A DNA stretch of 59,091 nucleotides. Source: an uncultured Prevotellaceae bacterium (GTDB taxonomy: Bacteria > Bacteroidota > Bacteroidia > Bacteroidales > Bacteroidaceae). The notes beneath the pieces are model-generated. The model had not been told where the DNA came from and made no database searches. It worked only from the letters and a program-made list of their open reading frames with translations. This document shows, piece by piece, positions 23,416 to 33,013 of this stretch. The stretch spans positions 1-59,091 of the forward strand of contig ONLY01000014.1 of assembly GCA_900318775.1 (NCBI GenBank), written 5' to 3'. Every line of letters starts with the position of its first letter. Position 1 is the first letter of the stretch. The position numbers were made by a program, and so were the translations under genes.

Positions 23416-24432
23416 TTAGATAAAGTTTACCTCTGGACGAATATCAACACCAAATTTCTCTTTCACATCCTTGCAGACAGTATTGCAAAGCGTGATGATT
23501 TCGTCAGAGGTAGCACCACCAAGGTTGACTAATACCAATGCCTGCTTGTCATGCACTGCCGCGCGGCCCAATGCCTTGCCCTTCCATCCACATTGATCTA
23601 TCATCCATCCAGCAGGAATCTTCACCCCACCTTCCACCTCATAGAAAGGCATCTGGGGATAGTCCTTCTGTATGGACAGGAACTTCTCGCGGCTCACCAC
23701 AGGGTTCATGAAGAAACTGCCAGCATTGCCCTGAACTTTCGGGTCAGGCAGTTTGGCATTGCGAATGTCGATGATGGCTTGACGCACCTGCTTAATGGTG
23801 GGGAGTTCTCCATCATTCAGAGCATCTCCTAACACAGCAAGAAGATTGCCATATTCCAGTTTCAGGACGGGAGTCTTCTGCAAGCGATAGGTGACGTATG
23901 TGATGGCATACTTGCCTTTCAATTCCTTTTTGAAGATGCTTTGGCGATAGGCATAGTTACATTCATCATTAGCAAAGATTCGCGTTGTCCCATTGGACAG
24001 ATCAATAGTCTCTACCATCACTATCACATCTTTTGCTTCCACTCCGTAGGCTCCGATGTTTTGTACAGCGCTGGCGCCTACTTCACCAGGAATGATTGAA
24101 AGGTTTTCCACACCACCATAGTCATGTTCTACAGCCCATGCCACAAAATCATCCCATACAACTCCAGCACCCACACGCACTAGCAGTTCGTTCTCCCCTT
24201 CCACTTCCTCGACAATCTCTATGCCGCTGATGGCGCTGTGCAACACCGTTCCATCAAAATTGCCTGTGAAGAGCAGATTGCTTCCGCCACCTATATGTAG
24301 CACCTTACCTTTGAGTGTAGGAATCAACATACGAAGGTCTTTCTCACTATCATACTCCACATAACGTTCAGCTTTCACATCCATTCCGAATGTGTTGTGA
24401 ATAAGCAAGCTATAGTTTTTGTATTCTTTCAT
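23416..24432 (-). CDS. murB: UDP-N-acetylenolpyruvoylglucosamine reductase
   Basis: The 338-residue cytoplasmic flavoenzyme uses NADPH to reduce UDP-GlcNAc-enolpyruvate to UDP-MurNAc, the second committed step of murein synthesis. The FAD-binding PCMH fold has [14 protein letters not shown]. The C-terminal MurB domain has [27 protein letters not shown] (with the catalytic Tyr/Arg region), [12 protein letters not shown] (catalytic Ser) and a late Glu in RPEVNFI. I chose ATG 24432 ([16 protein letters not shown], the family start); an upstream ATG at 24501 would add 23 unrelated residues. It lies in an operon with the DUF4348 lipoprotein (109 bp upstream) and the MBL hydrolase. Confidence 0.95.
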   Translation of the reverse strand: MKEYKNYSLLIHNTFGMDVKAERYVEYDSEKDLRMLIPTLKGKVLHIGGGSNLLFTGNFDGTVLHSAISGIEIVEEVEGENELLVRVGAGVVWDDFVAWAVEHDYGGVENLSIIPGEVGASAVQNIGAYGVEAKDVIVMVETIDLSNGTTRIFANDECNYAYRQSIFKKELKGKYAITYVTYRLQKTPVLKLEYGNLLAVLGDALNDGELPTIKQVRQAIIDIRNAKLPDPKVQGNAGSFFMNPVVSREKFLSIQKDYPQMPFYEVEGGVKIPAGWMIDQCGWKGKALGRAAVHDKQALVLVNLGGATSDEIITLCNTVCKDVKEKFGVDIRPEVNFI

Positions 24433-24541
24433 AAAAGAATGATGACATATCATTATGACTACCCCGAAACAAGGAAATAAAGTATTTGTCCACCTCCCCA
24501 CAGAGAGGCTCCAACAAACGTTTGCCGGGAAAGTATTTTCT

Positions 24542-25387
24542 TCAGTATTCTATTTCCTTCAGCTGCCAGCCACTACCGTTTTTATTGAACTTAAACTGCA
24601 TCTGCATGCCGTTGCTCAGTCCTTGCAAGAGTAATGTCTTGCGGTTCTGACCAAGACATGTCTGCCCGTAATTGATATTGACCAATGCATTTTGCGGCAA
24701 CGGCAACTCGCGCGCCATCTCAAACCAATCATCAGCATCTATCTCGTCTACCTCGGGGGCTTCTTCTCCATCTTCCGATGTAAGCACCACCCTTATCGAG
24801 GGCGCCAAGGACTCGCGCTGAAACACACTATCTTCCATGAATTGCGCATAGAAATGAAGAAAATCGCCATTCGGCATATCTTCCAAACGCTTTTTCTTCA
24901 GGTCCGTCAGCATCCACTTGCCGTTACGCCTATTGAAATCATATTTTTCTACTTCATGTCCATTCAAGACAAAACGTTCAATAGCTACGCTTTTAATAGT
25001 AGTATCTTTCTGTAATTCCAAGTCCTGTACACGCTCATAAATGACAGCAAAGACATCCTCGCCATCTAGGCGGTTAAATGTATCCCATTCCTGCTTTGAC
25101 AACGACTTCACGTCTTCACCCTGACGACAAGGCAAGGGGAAAACGATGCGCTGATGCTGAAAGCGTGAATCGCCCATAAATTCATACAGAAAATCGCTGA
25201 ACAGCTCATCCACTGCCACAGGAGGCTCCTCTGCCTCCTCAAACAGATGGAGCGTGTCACCCACAAACGCCTCGATTGAATCTTCCTCTGCTTCTTCGTC
25301 TGTGTCAAACACATTTGTCATCTTGCTGTCTTTGCACGACACCAAGAGGCCTGCCGCCATAGCGGTCAGCATTAAACCTTTTTTCAT
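24542..25387 (-). CDS. DUF4348 family lipoprotein
   Basis: The 281-residue protein has a lipoprotein signal [18 protein letters not shown] (lipobox LVSC, Cys18), then an acidic linker ([14 protein letters not shown]) and a globular region with [27 protein letters not shown] and NGKWMLTDL. This matches the Bacteroidales DUF4348 family, of unknown function. It is the first gene of the unit with murB and the MBL hydrolase. The promoter is at 25409-25416. A role in the envelope is suggested only by anchoring and by murB. Confidence 0.85.
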   Translation of the reverse strand: MKKGLMLTAMAAGLLVSCKDSKMTNVFDTDEEAEEDSIEAFVGDTLHLFEEAEEPPVAVDELFSDFLYEFMGDSRFQHQRIVFPLPCRQGEDVKSLSKQEWDTFNRLDGEDVFAVIYERVQDLELQKDTTIKSVAIERFVLNGHEVEKYDFNRRNGKWMLTDLKKKRLEDMPNGDFLHFYAQFMEDSVFQRESLAPSIRVVLTSEDGEEAPEVDEIDADDWFEMARELPLPQNALVNINYGQTCLGQNRKTLLLQGLSNGMQMQFKFNKNGSGWQLKEIEY

Positions 25388-25408
25388 GCCCTATTCATAA
25401 AAACGTGG

Positions 25409-25416
25409 CAAAGATA
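25409..25416 (-). promoter_or_regulatory. -7 box of the DUF4348-murB-MBL operon
   Basis: The minus strand reads TATCTTTG, 22 bp upstream of ATG 25387. Confidence 0.55.
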
Positions 25417-25702
25417 CGGTTTTTTTCATTCACAATTCATAAATACTAAACCAATATTTACAATCCTACTTGTTCTTATCTCCAAAAATGCATAAAGAGG
25501 GAAGATTTCTCCAATCCTACTTGTCAAATCAAGTTTTTGCCCACAATTGTTCTCAAATTACAATTATCATAAAATGCGAGAACTACGGACAGAGGCTTGA
25601 TTTTGCAAACATCCGTAACAAGAAAGAAGAAAAAAAAACATATACCCGCATCATGCTCACCTAATTTTCAGTATTCATTCTTCACATTTCAATTATTATT
25701 CG
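25417..25702. other. Spacer between the DUF4348 and pheS promoters
   Basis: No gene is seen. CAATCCTACTTGT occurs twice (25461-25473 and 25512-25524), 51 bp apart. The rest is AT-rich. Confidence 0.35.
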
Positions 25703-25710
25703 TACCTTTG
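25703..25710 (+). promoter_or_regulatory. -7 box of pheS
   Basis: TACCTTTG, 30 bp upstream of ATG 25740. It makes the earlier in-frame TTG at 25719 unlikely as the start. Confidence 0.6.
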
Positions 25711-25739
25711 CAGCGTTTTTGCAACAAACACCATCAAAT

Positions 25740-26759
25740 ATGTTAGAAAAGATTCAATGTTTACTGAATGAGGTTGAAGGTCTCACAGCAAATTCAGCAG
25801 AAGAGATTGAACAACTTCGTATAAAATATCTTAGCAAGAAAGGCGCCATCACAGCCCTCATGGCAGACTTCCGCAATGTGCCTGCTGAGCAGAAGAAGGA
25901 AATCGGAATCAAAATCAATGAGCTCAAAAACAAGGCTCAAGAGAAGATCAACGAACTTCGCGATGCTTTTGCGGTTCAGGAAACAGAGGTGAACCACCTT
26001 GATATCACCCGCACCGCCTACCCCATTGGCCTTGGCACCCGCCACCCGCTCACATTGGTAAAGAACGAGATTATCGATATCTTCTCACGACTCGGATTCT
26101 CACTTGCAGAAGGTCCTGAAGTAGAAGACGATTGGCATGTATTCTCATCAATGAACTTTGCCGACGACCATCCCGCACGCGACATGCAAGATACGTTCTT
26201 TGTGGAAGCACATCCCGATATTATCCTGCGCACACATACCAGTTCTGTACAGGCTCGTGTGATGGAAAAGCGACAGCCACCTATTCGTGTGCTTTGCCCT
26301 GGCCGCGTGTACCGCAACGAGGCAATCTCGGCACGTGCCCACTGTTTTTTCCATCAGGTTGAAGGACTGTATGTGGACGAGAAAGTCAGCTTCACCGACC
26401 TTAAGCAGGTTCTCCTTCTTTTTGCCAAAGAAATGTTTGGCGAGGACACTCAAATCCGCCTCAGACCGTCTTATTTCCCATTCACTGAACCAAGTGCAGA
26501 GATGGACGTTTCATGCACCCTTTGCAAAGGCAAGGGCTGTAGCATGTGCAAAGGTTCCGGATGGCTGGAAATTCTCGGATGCGGCATGGTGCACCCCAAT
26601 GTGCTTGAGGCAAACGGCATTGACTCCACCAAGTACAAAGGTTATGCTTTCGGCATGGGCATTGAGCGTATCGCCAACCTCAAATACCAAGTTAAGGACC
26701 TACGCCTCTTCTCAGAGAACGACGTCCGCTTCTTGAAGGAGTTTGAAGCAGCAAACTGA
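25740..26759 (+). CDS. pheS: Phenylalanyl-tRNA synthetase alpha subunit
   Basis: The 339-residue class II synthetase catalytic subunit has an N-terminal coiled coil (1-85), then GTRHPLTLVKNEIIDIFSRL, GPEVEDDWHVFSSMNFADDH, RTHTSSVQARVM, motif 2 (VYRNEAISARAHCFFHQVEG) and motif 3 (GYAFGMGIERIANLKY). Two CxxC pairs (CTLCKGKGCSMCKGSGW, about residues 258-274) form a small knuckle often seen in Bacteroidetes PheS. The beta subunit gene pheT is not in this window, so the pair is unlinked here. A terminator follows at 26783. Confidence 0.97.
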   Translation: MLEKIQCLLNEVEGLTANSAEEIEQLRIKYLSKKGAITALMADFRNVPAEQKKEIGIKINELKNKAQEKINELRDAFAVQETEVNHLDITRTAYPIGLGTRHPLTLVKNEIIDIFSRLGFSLAEGPEVEDDWHVFSSMNFADDHPARDMQDTFFVEAHPDIILRTHTSSVQARVMEKRQPPIRVLCPGRVYRNEAISARAHCFFHQVEGLYVDEKVSFTDLKQVLLLFAKEMFGEDTQIRLRPSYFPFTEPSAEMDVSCTLCKGKGCSMCKGSGWLEILGCGMVHPNVLEANGIDSTKYKGYAFGMGIERIANLKYQVKDLRLFSENDVRFLKEFEAAN

Positions 26760-26782
26760 TTACACATAATTAATAATAAAAT

Positions 26783-26819
26783 AAAAATGAGATGCGCTTA
26801 ACAAGTGTATCTCATTTTT
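26783..26819. terminator. pheS terminator
   Basis: AAAAATGAGAT pairs perfectly with ATCTCATTTTT over 11 bp around a 15-nt loop, followed by a T-rich end. Confidence 0.8.
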
Positions 26820-26856
26820 CTTGAGCGGACGACAAAAGAACAGCGAGTCCAAAAAT

Positions 26857-26946
26857 CTTCACTTGGTCTAAAGAGCACCATGTGCAACCCAACAATTGCA
26901 GAGCGATTATGAATTGGGATTTTACAACCAAGTGTGAATGTTTTTC
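26857..26946 (+). other. Possible structured RNA upstream of prs
   Basis: TTCACTTGGT (26858-26867) pairs with ACCAAGTGtGAA (26927-26938, one bulge), followed by TGTTTTT. Inside, CCCAA and AATTGGG can make a second stem. It lies after the pheS terminator and before the prs promoter, so it belongs to neither messenger. It is a weak candidate for a small RNA or an extra terminator. Confidence 0.25.
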
Positions 26947-26980
26947 CTTCAATCAGGCTCCTCTTTTCATTTGTTTTCCG

Positions 26981-26988
26981 TACCTTTG
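26981..26988 (+). promoter_or_regulatory. -7 box of the prs operon
   Basis: TACCTTTG, 51 bp upstream of ATG 27039. This appears to be the only strong promoter for the prs to aguA run. Confidence 0.6.
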
Positions 26989-27038
26989 CACAAAAGTTAC
27001 ATTAACCTATTCAATTTCTAAACAGAAAAAGAAAACTC

Positions 27039-27977
27039 ATGAGTGAAGCAAGACCATTTAAAGTGTTCTCAGGCACAAAAACAAGATATTTGGCAGAGCG
27101 CATCTGTCAGAGTTTGGATTGTCCGCTTGGCAACATGGTAATTTCACACTTTGCCGACGGCGAGTTTGCCGTATCTTTCGAAGAATCTATTCGCGGCAAT
27201 GATGTGTTCCTCGTTCAGTCAACATTCCCTAACAGTGACAATCTGATGGAGCTGTTGCTGATGATTGACGCAGCTAAGCGCGCCAGCGCACGTAGCATCG
27301 TGGCTGTCATCCCCTATTTCGGATGGGCTCGTCAAGACCGTAAAGACAAACCACGTGTGAGCATCGGTGCAAAACTGGTGGCAGACCTTCTCAGTGTGGC
27401 CGGTATAGACCGTCTTATCACGATGGACCTGCACGCTGACCAAATTCAGGGTTTCTTCGATGTACCTGTTGATCATTTGTATGGTTCACTCGTTGAGATT
27501 CCCTACGTGGAGAACCTGCACTTGCCGAACCTCGTTATCGCTACTCCAGATGTTGGCGGTGCGAAACGTGCACGTTTGTTCGCAAAGAAACTGAATGCTC
27601 CTCTCGTGCTTTGCAACAAAGTTCGCTTACAGGCCAATGTAGTGGATTCTATCCAAATCATTGGTGACGTGAAGGGAAAGGACGTAGTGATTGTTGATGA
27701 CATGGTGGACACAGCTGGTACTATTACCCACGCTGCTGATGAGATGATGAAGGCCGGCGCAAAGAGTGTACGCGCTGTAGCAAGCCACTGCGTGATGAGC
27801 GACCCTGCCAGCGACCGCGTGCAGCAGTCTGCTCTTGAAGAAATCGTGTTCACAGACTCTATTCCATACGCCCAGAAATGCCCGAAGGTTGTACAGCTCT
27901 CTATCGCCGAGATGTTTGCACGTGCCATTCGCGCCGTATCTGAGCAGAAGAGTGTAAGCGAAACTTTCAATTTCTAA
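27039..27977 (+). CDS. prs: Ribose-phosphate pyrophosphokinase (PRPP synthase)
   Basis: The 312-residue enzyme makes PRPP from ribose-5-phosphate and ATP for nucleotide, His and Trp synthesis. It has KVFSGTKTRYLAERICQSL at the N-terminus, FADGEFAVSFEESIRGNDVF, the ATP flexible-loop region YFGWARQDRKDKPRVSIGAK, DLHADQIQGFFDVPVDHLYG, and the PRPP loop VVIVDDMVDTAGTI. All class I elements are present. Its TAA shares one base with the next ATG (TAATG), so the following nucleotidyltransferase is translationally coupled. Confidence 0.96.
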   Translation: MSEARPFKVFSGTKTRYLAERICQSLDCPLGNMVISHFADGEFAVSFEESIRGNDVFLVQSTFPNSDNLMELLLMIDAAKRASARSIVAVIPYFGWARQDRKDKPRVSIGAKLVADLLSVAGIDRLITMDLHADQIQGFFDVPVDHLYGSLVEIPYVENLHLPNLVIATPDVGGAKRARLFAKKLNAPLVLCNKVRLQANVVDSIQIIGDVKGKDVVIVDDMVDTAGTITHAADEMMKAGAKSVRAVASHCVMSDPASDRVQQSALEEIVFTDSIPYAQKCPKVVQLSIAEMFARAIRAVSEQKSVSETFNF

Positions 27978-28675
27978 TGACGTTTGCCATTCTTGCAGCA
28001 GGAGAAGGTTCACGACTCGCACAAGAAGGTGTGGAATTACCCAAGCCTTTGGTACGAGTGAACGGTGAGGCCATGATTGACAGGCTTATCCGCATCTTCA
28101 AACAGAACGGAGCAGAGTCTATCTACATCATCACTAACAACCTCACATCGCTTACACAGGAGCACCTTCTCCAGCTGCAAGCAATGGATGAACGAATTCA
28201 CCTCATTGTCAAAACCACCCCCTCGTCAATGCACAGCTTTTATGAGCTGCGAAAACTGATGGGTAATGGCAAATTCTGTCTCACAACTGTAGACACCATT
28301 TTTAGAGAGGACGAGTTTGAGCAATACATACATGCATGGAGCCAATCGGAAGAAGACGGACTGATGGCCGTGACGGACTATATTGATGATGAAAAGCCTC
28401 TCTATATTGCCACTAGTAATGACTTAACGATTACGGGATTTTTTGACAACGAGCCACAGCATTTTATTTCGGGCGGTATTTACGGTTTGAATGCCTCTTC
28501 CTATCCGATCATTGACAAATGCATAGCTGAAGGACAATCGCGCATGCGCAATTTTCAGCGCCAATTGATTAAAGACGGACTTCGGTTAAAGGCATATCCA
28601 TTCAGCAAGATTCTTGACGTTGACCATGCCTGCGACATTGAGAAAGCAGAAGCTTTCCTTTCTTCTAAAGACTGA
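27977..28675 (+). CDS. Nucleotidyltransferase (NTP-transferase family)
   Basis: The 232-residue protein opens FAILAAGEGSRL (the GxGxR nucleotide loop), then PKPLVRVNGEAMIDRLIRIF, as in sugar-1-phosphate or MobA-like nucleotidyltransferases. TTVDTIF stands in the place of the usual metal-binding Asp motif, followed by FISGGIYGLNASSYPII. It has no left-handed beta-helix. The family joins NTP to a sugar phosphate, choline phosphate or cofactor phosphate; the acceptor is unknown. The start overlaps the prs stop, and a GH43 gene follows 27 bp later. Confidence 0.85.
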   Translation: MTFAILAAGEGSRLAQEGVELPKPLVRVNGEAMIDRLIRIFKQNGAESIYIITNNLTSLTQEHLLQLQAMDERIHLIVKTTPSSMHSFYELRKLMGNGKFCLTTVDTIFREDEFEQYIHAWSQSEEDGLMAVTDYIDDEKPLYIATSNDLTITGFFDNEPQHFISGGIYGLNASSYPIIDKCIAEGQSRMRNFQRQLIKDGLRLKAYPFSKILDVDHACDIEKAEAFLSSKD

Positions 28676-28702
28676 TTAAACAAACACTAAACCAAACCTT
28701 TT

Positions 28703-30673
28703 ATGAACAGCAAATTATTTTTAGCGACAGCCCTATGTGCCTCTTTGGCTTTTCCAACAATGGCTAAAGAAAAGAAGACTGCCAAGGCAGAATCTGAAGA
28801 CTCCAACAAAATGGTGGCCTATCTGTTTACCTATTTCAACAGTAACGCACCTGAAGATGAGCAGATTTGCTATGCAATCAGCGAAGATGGTTACAACTAC
28901 ACACCACTCAATCATGGAAATCCTGTCATTTCGTCTGACACAATCGCTTTCACACAGTGTGTGCGCGACCCCCATATCTTACGTGGCGAGGATGGCAAAA
29001 CGTTCTATATGGTAGTGACAGACATGAAGTCGAGTCTCGGTTGGTCAAGCAACCGTGGCATGGTGTTGCTCAAATCAACTGACCTTATCCACTGGCAGCA
29101 CTCCGCCATCAACTTCCCGACCCGTTACACAAAGGAATGGAAGAATGTAATTCGTGTATGGGCACCTGAAACTATCTATGACCGACAAGCAGGCAAATAT
29201 ATGGTGTTCTATTCTCTACGCTCCAGCGACCCCGGTTCTTACGATAAGATTTACTACCAATACGCAAATGAAGATTTTACAGACTTAGAAGGTGAGCCCA
29301 AGTGGCTCTTCGATGCGGGTAATGCGACTATTGACGGAGATATCGTATATAACGAAGCGGATAAACTCTATCATCTCTTCTATAAGCAGGAATCAGGACG
29401 TGGAATTTATCAGGCAGTTTCACCTACCCTTACAGGTAGATGGAAAAACATTGATGGCCATGTGGAGCAAACAAATCAAGCGGTAGAAGGTGTTGGTGTG
29501 TGCAAAAGCCTCGATGGGAAGTCGTGGATTATCATGTATGACTGTTATGCAAATGGGCATTATCAGTTCTGTAAATCGTATGATTTGAAAACATTCGAGT
29601 TTGTACAAGATACCCAGACGAAAGGCAAATTCACGCCTCGTCACGGCACCATTATTCCGATCACGCAGGCTGAGAAAGACCGCCTTTTGAAAGAGTTCGG
29701 AAATTTCAACCAACCCATTCTTCCCGGATTCCATGCAGACCCCGAGATTCTGTACTCGAACAAGACCAAGCAGTATTACATCTACAGCACAACTGACGGA
29801 ACACCAGGATGGGGCGGACACGATTTCAGCGTTTTCTCTTCCAAAGACCTTGTAAACTGGACTGACGAGGGGAAAATGTTAGATGTGAGAGGTGACCAGG
29901 TGAAATGGGCAACTGGTAATGCATGGGCTCCTTGTATCATTGAACGCAAGCAGAAAGACGGTTCATTCCTCTATTATTTCTATTATTCAGCTCATAACCC
30001 CAAAAGCAACCGCAAAGAGATTGGCGTTGCTGTAAGCAATGACCCGAAGGGCCCATTTACGGATTTTGGCAGTCCTATTGTAACAGACGCAGACCGCCCA
30101 GCAGAAGCCGGAGGGGGACAAGCTATTGATGTGGATGTATTCCAAGATCCAAAATCCGGCAAATTCTTCTTGTATTGGGGTAACGGCTTTATGGCTGGCG
30201 CTGAATTAAATGATGACATGACAAGCATCAAGAAGGAGACTGTCAAACACATGACTCCGAAAGGAGGTTCGCTAAGAACTTGGGCATACCGTGAGGCCCC
30301 ATACGTATTCTATCGCAAAGGCAAGTATTACTTTATGTGGTCAGTAGACGACACTGGTTCTCCCAACTATCATGTGTGCTACGGAACAAGCAATTCACCT
30401 CTAGGTGACATCGTCATCAACGAGAATAGCTACCGTGTCATTGAGCAGGTGCCAGAAGATAAAATCTATGGAACGGCTCACAATTCTATTCTCCAGATTC
30501 CAGGAAAGGATGAGTGGTACATTTGTTATCACCGCATCAACAAAAACTTTGTTGACAGAAAATATGGAGGGGGAGTTCCTGGCACTCACCGAGAGGTATG
30601 CATTGACCGCATGACGTTTGACAAGAAAGGCAACATCATCCAAGTTAAGCCATCACTGAACTTCACAAAATAG
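28703..30673 (+). CDS. Exported protein with two GH43 five-bladed propeller domains
   Basis: The 656-residue protein has signal peptide 1-21 (SLAFPTMA-KEK). Domain 1 (about 35-325) carries CVRDPHILRG, RVWAPETIYD, TIDGDIVYN and EGVGVCKS. Domain 2 (about 338-650) carries GFHADPEILY (catalytic Asp region), AWAPCIIERK, AIDVDVFQD (pKa-modulating Asp) and YREAPYVFYRKGKYYF (catalytic Glu region). GH43 enzymes are mostly beta-xylosidases or alpha-L-arabinofuranosidases. Domain 2 keeps the full acidic triad pattern. Domain 1 looks more divergent and may bind or have another specificity. It lies between a nucleotidyltransferase gene and agmatine deiminase in a tight unit, an odd context for a glycosidase. 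Confidence 0.88.
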   Translation: MNSKLFLATALCASLAFPTMAKEKKTAKAESEDSNKMVAYLFTYFNSNAPEDEQICYAISEDGYNYTPLNHGNPVISSDTIAFTQCVRDPHILRGEDGKTFYMVVTDMKSSLGWSSNRGMVLLKSTDLIHWQHSAINFPTRYTKEWKNVIRVWAPETIYDRQAGKYMVFYSLRSSDPGSYDKIYYQYANEDFTDLEGEPKWLFDAGNATIDGDIVYNEADKLYHLFYKQESGRGIYQAVSPTLTGRWKNIDGHVEQTNQAVEGVGVCKSLDGKSWIIMYDCYANGHYQFCKSYDLKTFEFVQDTQTKGKFTPRHGTIIPITQAEKDRLLKEFGNFNQPILPGFHADPEILYSNKTKQYYIYSTTDGTPGWGGHDFSVFSSKDLVNWTDEGKMLDVRGDQVKWATGNAWAPCIIERKQKDGSFLYYFYYSAHNPKSNRKEIGVAVSNDPKGPFTDFGSPIVTDADRPAEAGGGQAIDVDVFQDPKSGKFFLYWGNGFMAGAELNDDMTSIKKETVKHMTPKGGSLRTWAYREAPYVFYRKGKYYFMWSVDDTGSPNYHVCYGTSNSPLGDIVINENSYRVIEQVPEDKIYGTAHNSILQIPGKDEWYICYHRINKNFVDRKYGGGVPGTHREVCIDRMTFDKKGNIIQVKPSLNFTK

Positions 30674-30679
30674 GAGAAT

Positions 30680-31720
30680 ATGTATCTACCACCGGAATGG
30701 CATCAGCAAGCATTTGTGCAACTGACGTGGCCTCATAAAGACACGGACTGGGCACCAGTACTTACTGATGCCATTGATTGCTTTTGCGAGATTGCTAAAG
30801 AGTTAGCCGCATGCGGACAATTAATTATCGTTGCACAAGATAGCCAACAAGCTCAGGAAGATCTAAGACGCCATAATATCTGCCTTGGGAATATAAGTTT
30901 TGTGACCTGCCCTACTAATGACACATGGGCACGAGACCATGCTTTTATCACCTGCATCGACGAAACACAAAATATTGCTGTACTCAATGATTTCCAATTC
31001 AATGGATGGGGACTCAAATTCGCGGCATGTCATGATAACCAAATCAATCAAATCATCTTACCCAACGTTGTAGACTTCTATAGAGCATGCGGAATGAAAG
31101 TAGAATATAGAAATTGTCTTGATTTTGTCTTTGAAGGTGGTAGCGTGGAAAGTGACGGGCAAGGCACCTTGATGGTTACCAGCAGTTGCCTGCTTGCGCC
31201 TAATCGCAATAACACGATGTCAAAAACAGATATTGAGCAATATTTAAAAGAGACTTTTCATGCACATAGAGTATTATGGATAGAGCATTCATGGTTAGCT
31301 GGCGATGACACAGATGGACATATTGACACAGTGGCACGTTTCTGCTCACCAACATCTATTGCATATGTGAAGTGCGAAAACCCTAATGACGAACATTTTG
31401 ATGAGCTACAAGCTATGGAGAAGGAACTGAAAGCGTTGCGTACGGCAGAAGGAAAACCATACACACTTTTCCCTCTTCCACTCCCAGATCCCTGTTATGA
31501 CCTAGAAGGTGAACGGCTCCCCGCCACACACGCAAACTTCCTAATAACAAATGATACGGTGCTGGTTCCTACCTATCGCCAACTCGAGAAAGATGAAAGG
31601 GCATTAGCACAATTAGAACAGGCATTCCCCTATCACCGTGTTGTCGGCATTGATTGCAGCGTACTCATCTTGCAACATGGTTCATTACATTGTTCTACGA
31701 TGCAATATCCTAAAATATGA
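30680..31720 (+). CDS. aguA: Agmatine deiminase (PPAD/AguA family)
   Basis: The 346-residue member of the guanidino-modifying superfamily converts agmatine to N-carbamoylputrescine and ammonia in polyamine synthesis. It has the opening PPEWHQQAFVQLTWPHKDTD, NDTWARDHAF, FVFEGGSVESDGQGTLM, GDDTDGHIDTVARF and the catalytic Cys near the C-terminus in HGSLHCSTMQYP. AGGAGA stands just before ATG 30680, which follows the GH43 stop by 6 bp. Partner genes aguB and speA are not in the window. Confidence 0.94.
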   Translation: MYLPPEWHQQAFVQLTWPHKDTDWAPVLTDAIDCFCEIAKELAACGQLIIVAQDSQQAQEDLRRHNICLGNISFVTCPTNDTWARDHAFITCIDETQNIAVLNDFQFNGWGLKFAACHDNQINQIILPNVVDFYRACGMKVEYRNCLDFVFEGGSVESDGQGTLMVTSSCLLAPNRNNTMSKTDIEQYLKETFHAHRVLWIEHSWLAGDDTDGHIDTVARFCSPTSIAYVKCENPNDEHFDELQAMEKELKALRTAEGKPYTLFPLPLPDPCYDLEGERLPATHANFLITNDTVLVPTYRQLEKDERALAQLEQAFPYHRVVGIDCSVLILQHGSLHCSTMQYPKI

Positions 31721-31851
31721 CCAACATCTAAATCACAAAAAGCTAATTACAGAAATGTTTCAGGTTAAATAAAAAGGGCTATATAAAAAAGGTGTGAAAG
31801 ATGAAATAACGATAATTGCAAGAAAATTAAGTAAGATTATTAGAGATGTAC

Positions 31852-31892
31852 AAAAAAGAGAGGCCGTGTCTGTACGACACGACCTCTTGTCT
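31852..31892. terminator. ilv operon terminator
   Basis: GAGGTCGTGTC pairs with GACACGGCCTC (minus strand, with a G-U pair) around a 5-nt loop, followed by a T-run on the minus strand. It lies about 20 bp after the ilvC stop. It could also stop transcripts coming from aguA. Confidence 0.85.
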
Positions 31893-31912
31893 TATTGCTT
31901 AATCTCTATTGA

Positions 31913-32956
31913 TTAATTGTTCTCAGGACGGAGCTGACGTACAACTTCTGCAGTGCGCCACATCTCTGAATCGTGGAGAGCAGCTAGCTCCTTCTCAAGA
32001 CCAACGCGATAATCAGGCTTAGAGTTTGCATCGATAGAAATCTGAGCTTCGTTACCAGACTTCACTGAAGCATAAAGCTTCTCAACAACAGGCTTGATAG
32101 CATCGTGGAAAGGACCCATCCAATCAAGGGCACCGCGCTGTGCTGTAGTTGAGCAGTTAGCGTACATCCAGTCCATACCCTTCTGAGCGAAGAGAGGCAT
32201 AAGTGACTGAGTGAGCTCCTCAACAGTCTCGTTGAATGCCTCTGATGGCGTATGACCATTCTCACGAAGCACCTCATACTGAGCAAGAAGAAGACCCTGG
32301 ATAGCACCCATCAATGAACCACGCTCACCAGTAAGGTCTGAAGTAGCCTCGCGCTGGAAAGTAGTCTCAAACAGGTAGCCAGAACCGATACCGATACCAA
32401 GAGCAAGTGTGCGGTCAAGAGCCTTACCTGTTGCATCTTGATATACAGCATAAGAAGAGTTCAAACCACGACCCTCAAGGAACATGGTACGAAGTGATGT
32501 GCCAGAGCCCTTTGGAGCTACCATGATGACGTCAATATCCTTAGCAGGAACACAACCTGTGCGATCGTTCCAAGTGATAGCGAAGCCATGAGAGAAGTAA
32601 AGAGCCTTACCTGGGGTGAGGTACTGCTTCAAAGTTGGCCATACAGACATCACCGCTGCGTCAGAAAGTAGGCACATTACAATAGTGCCTTTCTCAGCAG
32701 CCTCTTCAATAGAGAAGAGCGTCTCACCTGGAACCCATCCGTCCTTAATGGCTTTTTCATAAGTCTTGCCTTGACGCTGACCTACGATAACGTTGAAACC
32801 GTTGTCGCGGAGGTTGCATGCCTGACCTGGACCCTGAACACCATAACCAATCACTGCGATAGTCTCGTCTTTGAGAATCTCACGAGCCTTCTCGAGTGGG
32901 AATTCTTCACGTGTCATTACCTCTTCGATAACGCCACCAAAATTCATTTTTGCCAT
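31913..32956 (-). CDS. ilvC: Ketol-acid reductoisomerase
   Basis: The 347-residue class I enzyme does the Mg- and NADPH-dependent rearrangement and reduction of acetolactate in valine, leucine and isoleucine synthesis. The Rossmann motif reads VIGYGVQGPGQACNLRDNG, followed by VIVGQRQGK, as is usual in Bacteroidales. Then come FSHGFAITW, VAPKGSGTSLR and metal-ligand stretches (DLTGERGSLMGAIQGLL, then NETVEELTQSLMP). It is last in the ilvD-ilvB-ilvN-ilvC unit, 57 bp after ilvN. A GCAAGGA-taa-TCCTTGC palindrome sits 20 bp before its start. Confidence 0.97.
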   Translation of the reverse strand: MAKMNFGGVIEEVMTREEFPLEKAREILKDETIAVIGYGVQGPGQACNLRDNGFNVIVGQRQGKTYEKAIKDGWVPGETLFSIEEAAEKGTIVMCLLSDAAVMSVWPTLKQYLTPGKALYFSHGFAITWNDRTGCVPAKDIDVIMVAPKGSGTSLRTMFLEGRGLNSSYAVYQDATGKALDRTLALGIGIGSGYLFETTFQREATSDLTGERGSLMGAIQGLLLAQYEVLRENGHTPSEAFNETVEELTQSLMPLFAQKGMDWMYANCSTTAQRGALDWMGPFHDAIKPVVEKLYASVKSGNEAQISIDANSKPDYRVGLEKELAALHDSEMWRTAEVVRQLRPENN

Positions 32957-32976
32957 TTGTGATTTGTTTTAATTGT

Positions 32977-32993
32977 GCAAGGATAATCCTTGC
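32977..32993. promoter_or_regulatory. Palindromic hairpin in the ilvN-ilvC gap
   Basis: GCAAGGA-TAA-TCCTTGC has perfect 7-bp arms. It could be an mRNA-processing hairpin or a regulator site that sets ilvC level relative to ilvBN. Confidence 0.4.
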
Positions 32994-33013
32994 GGGTTTA
33001 TAAAATGAAATTG

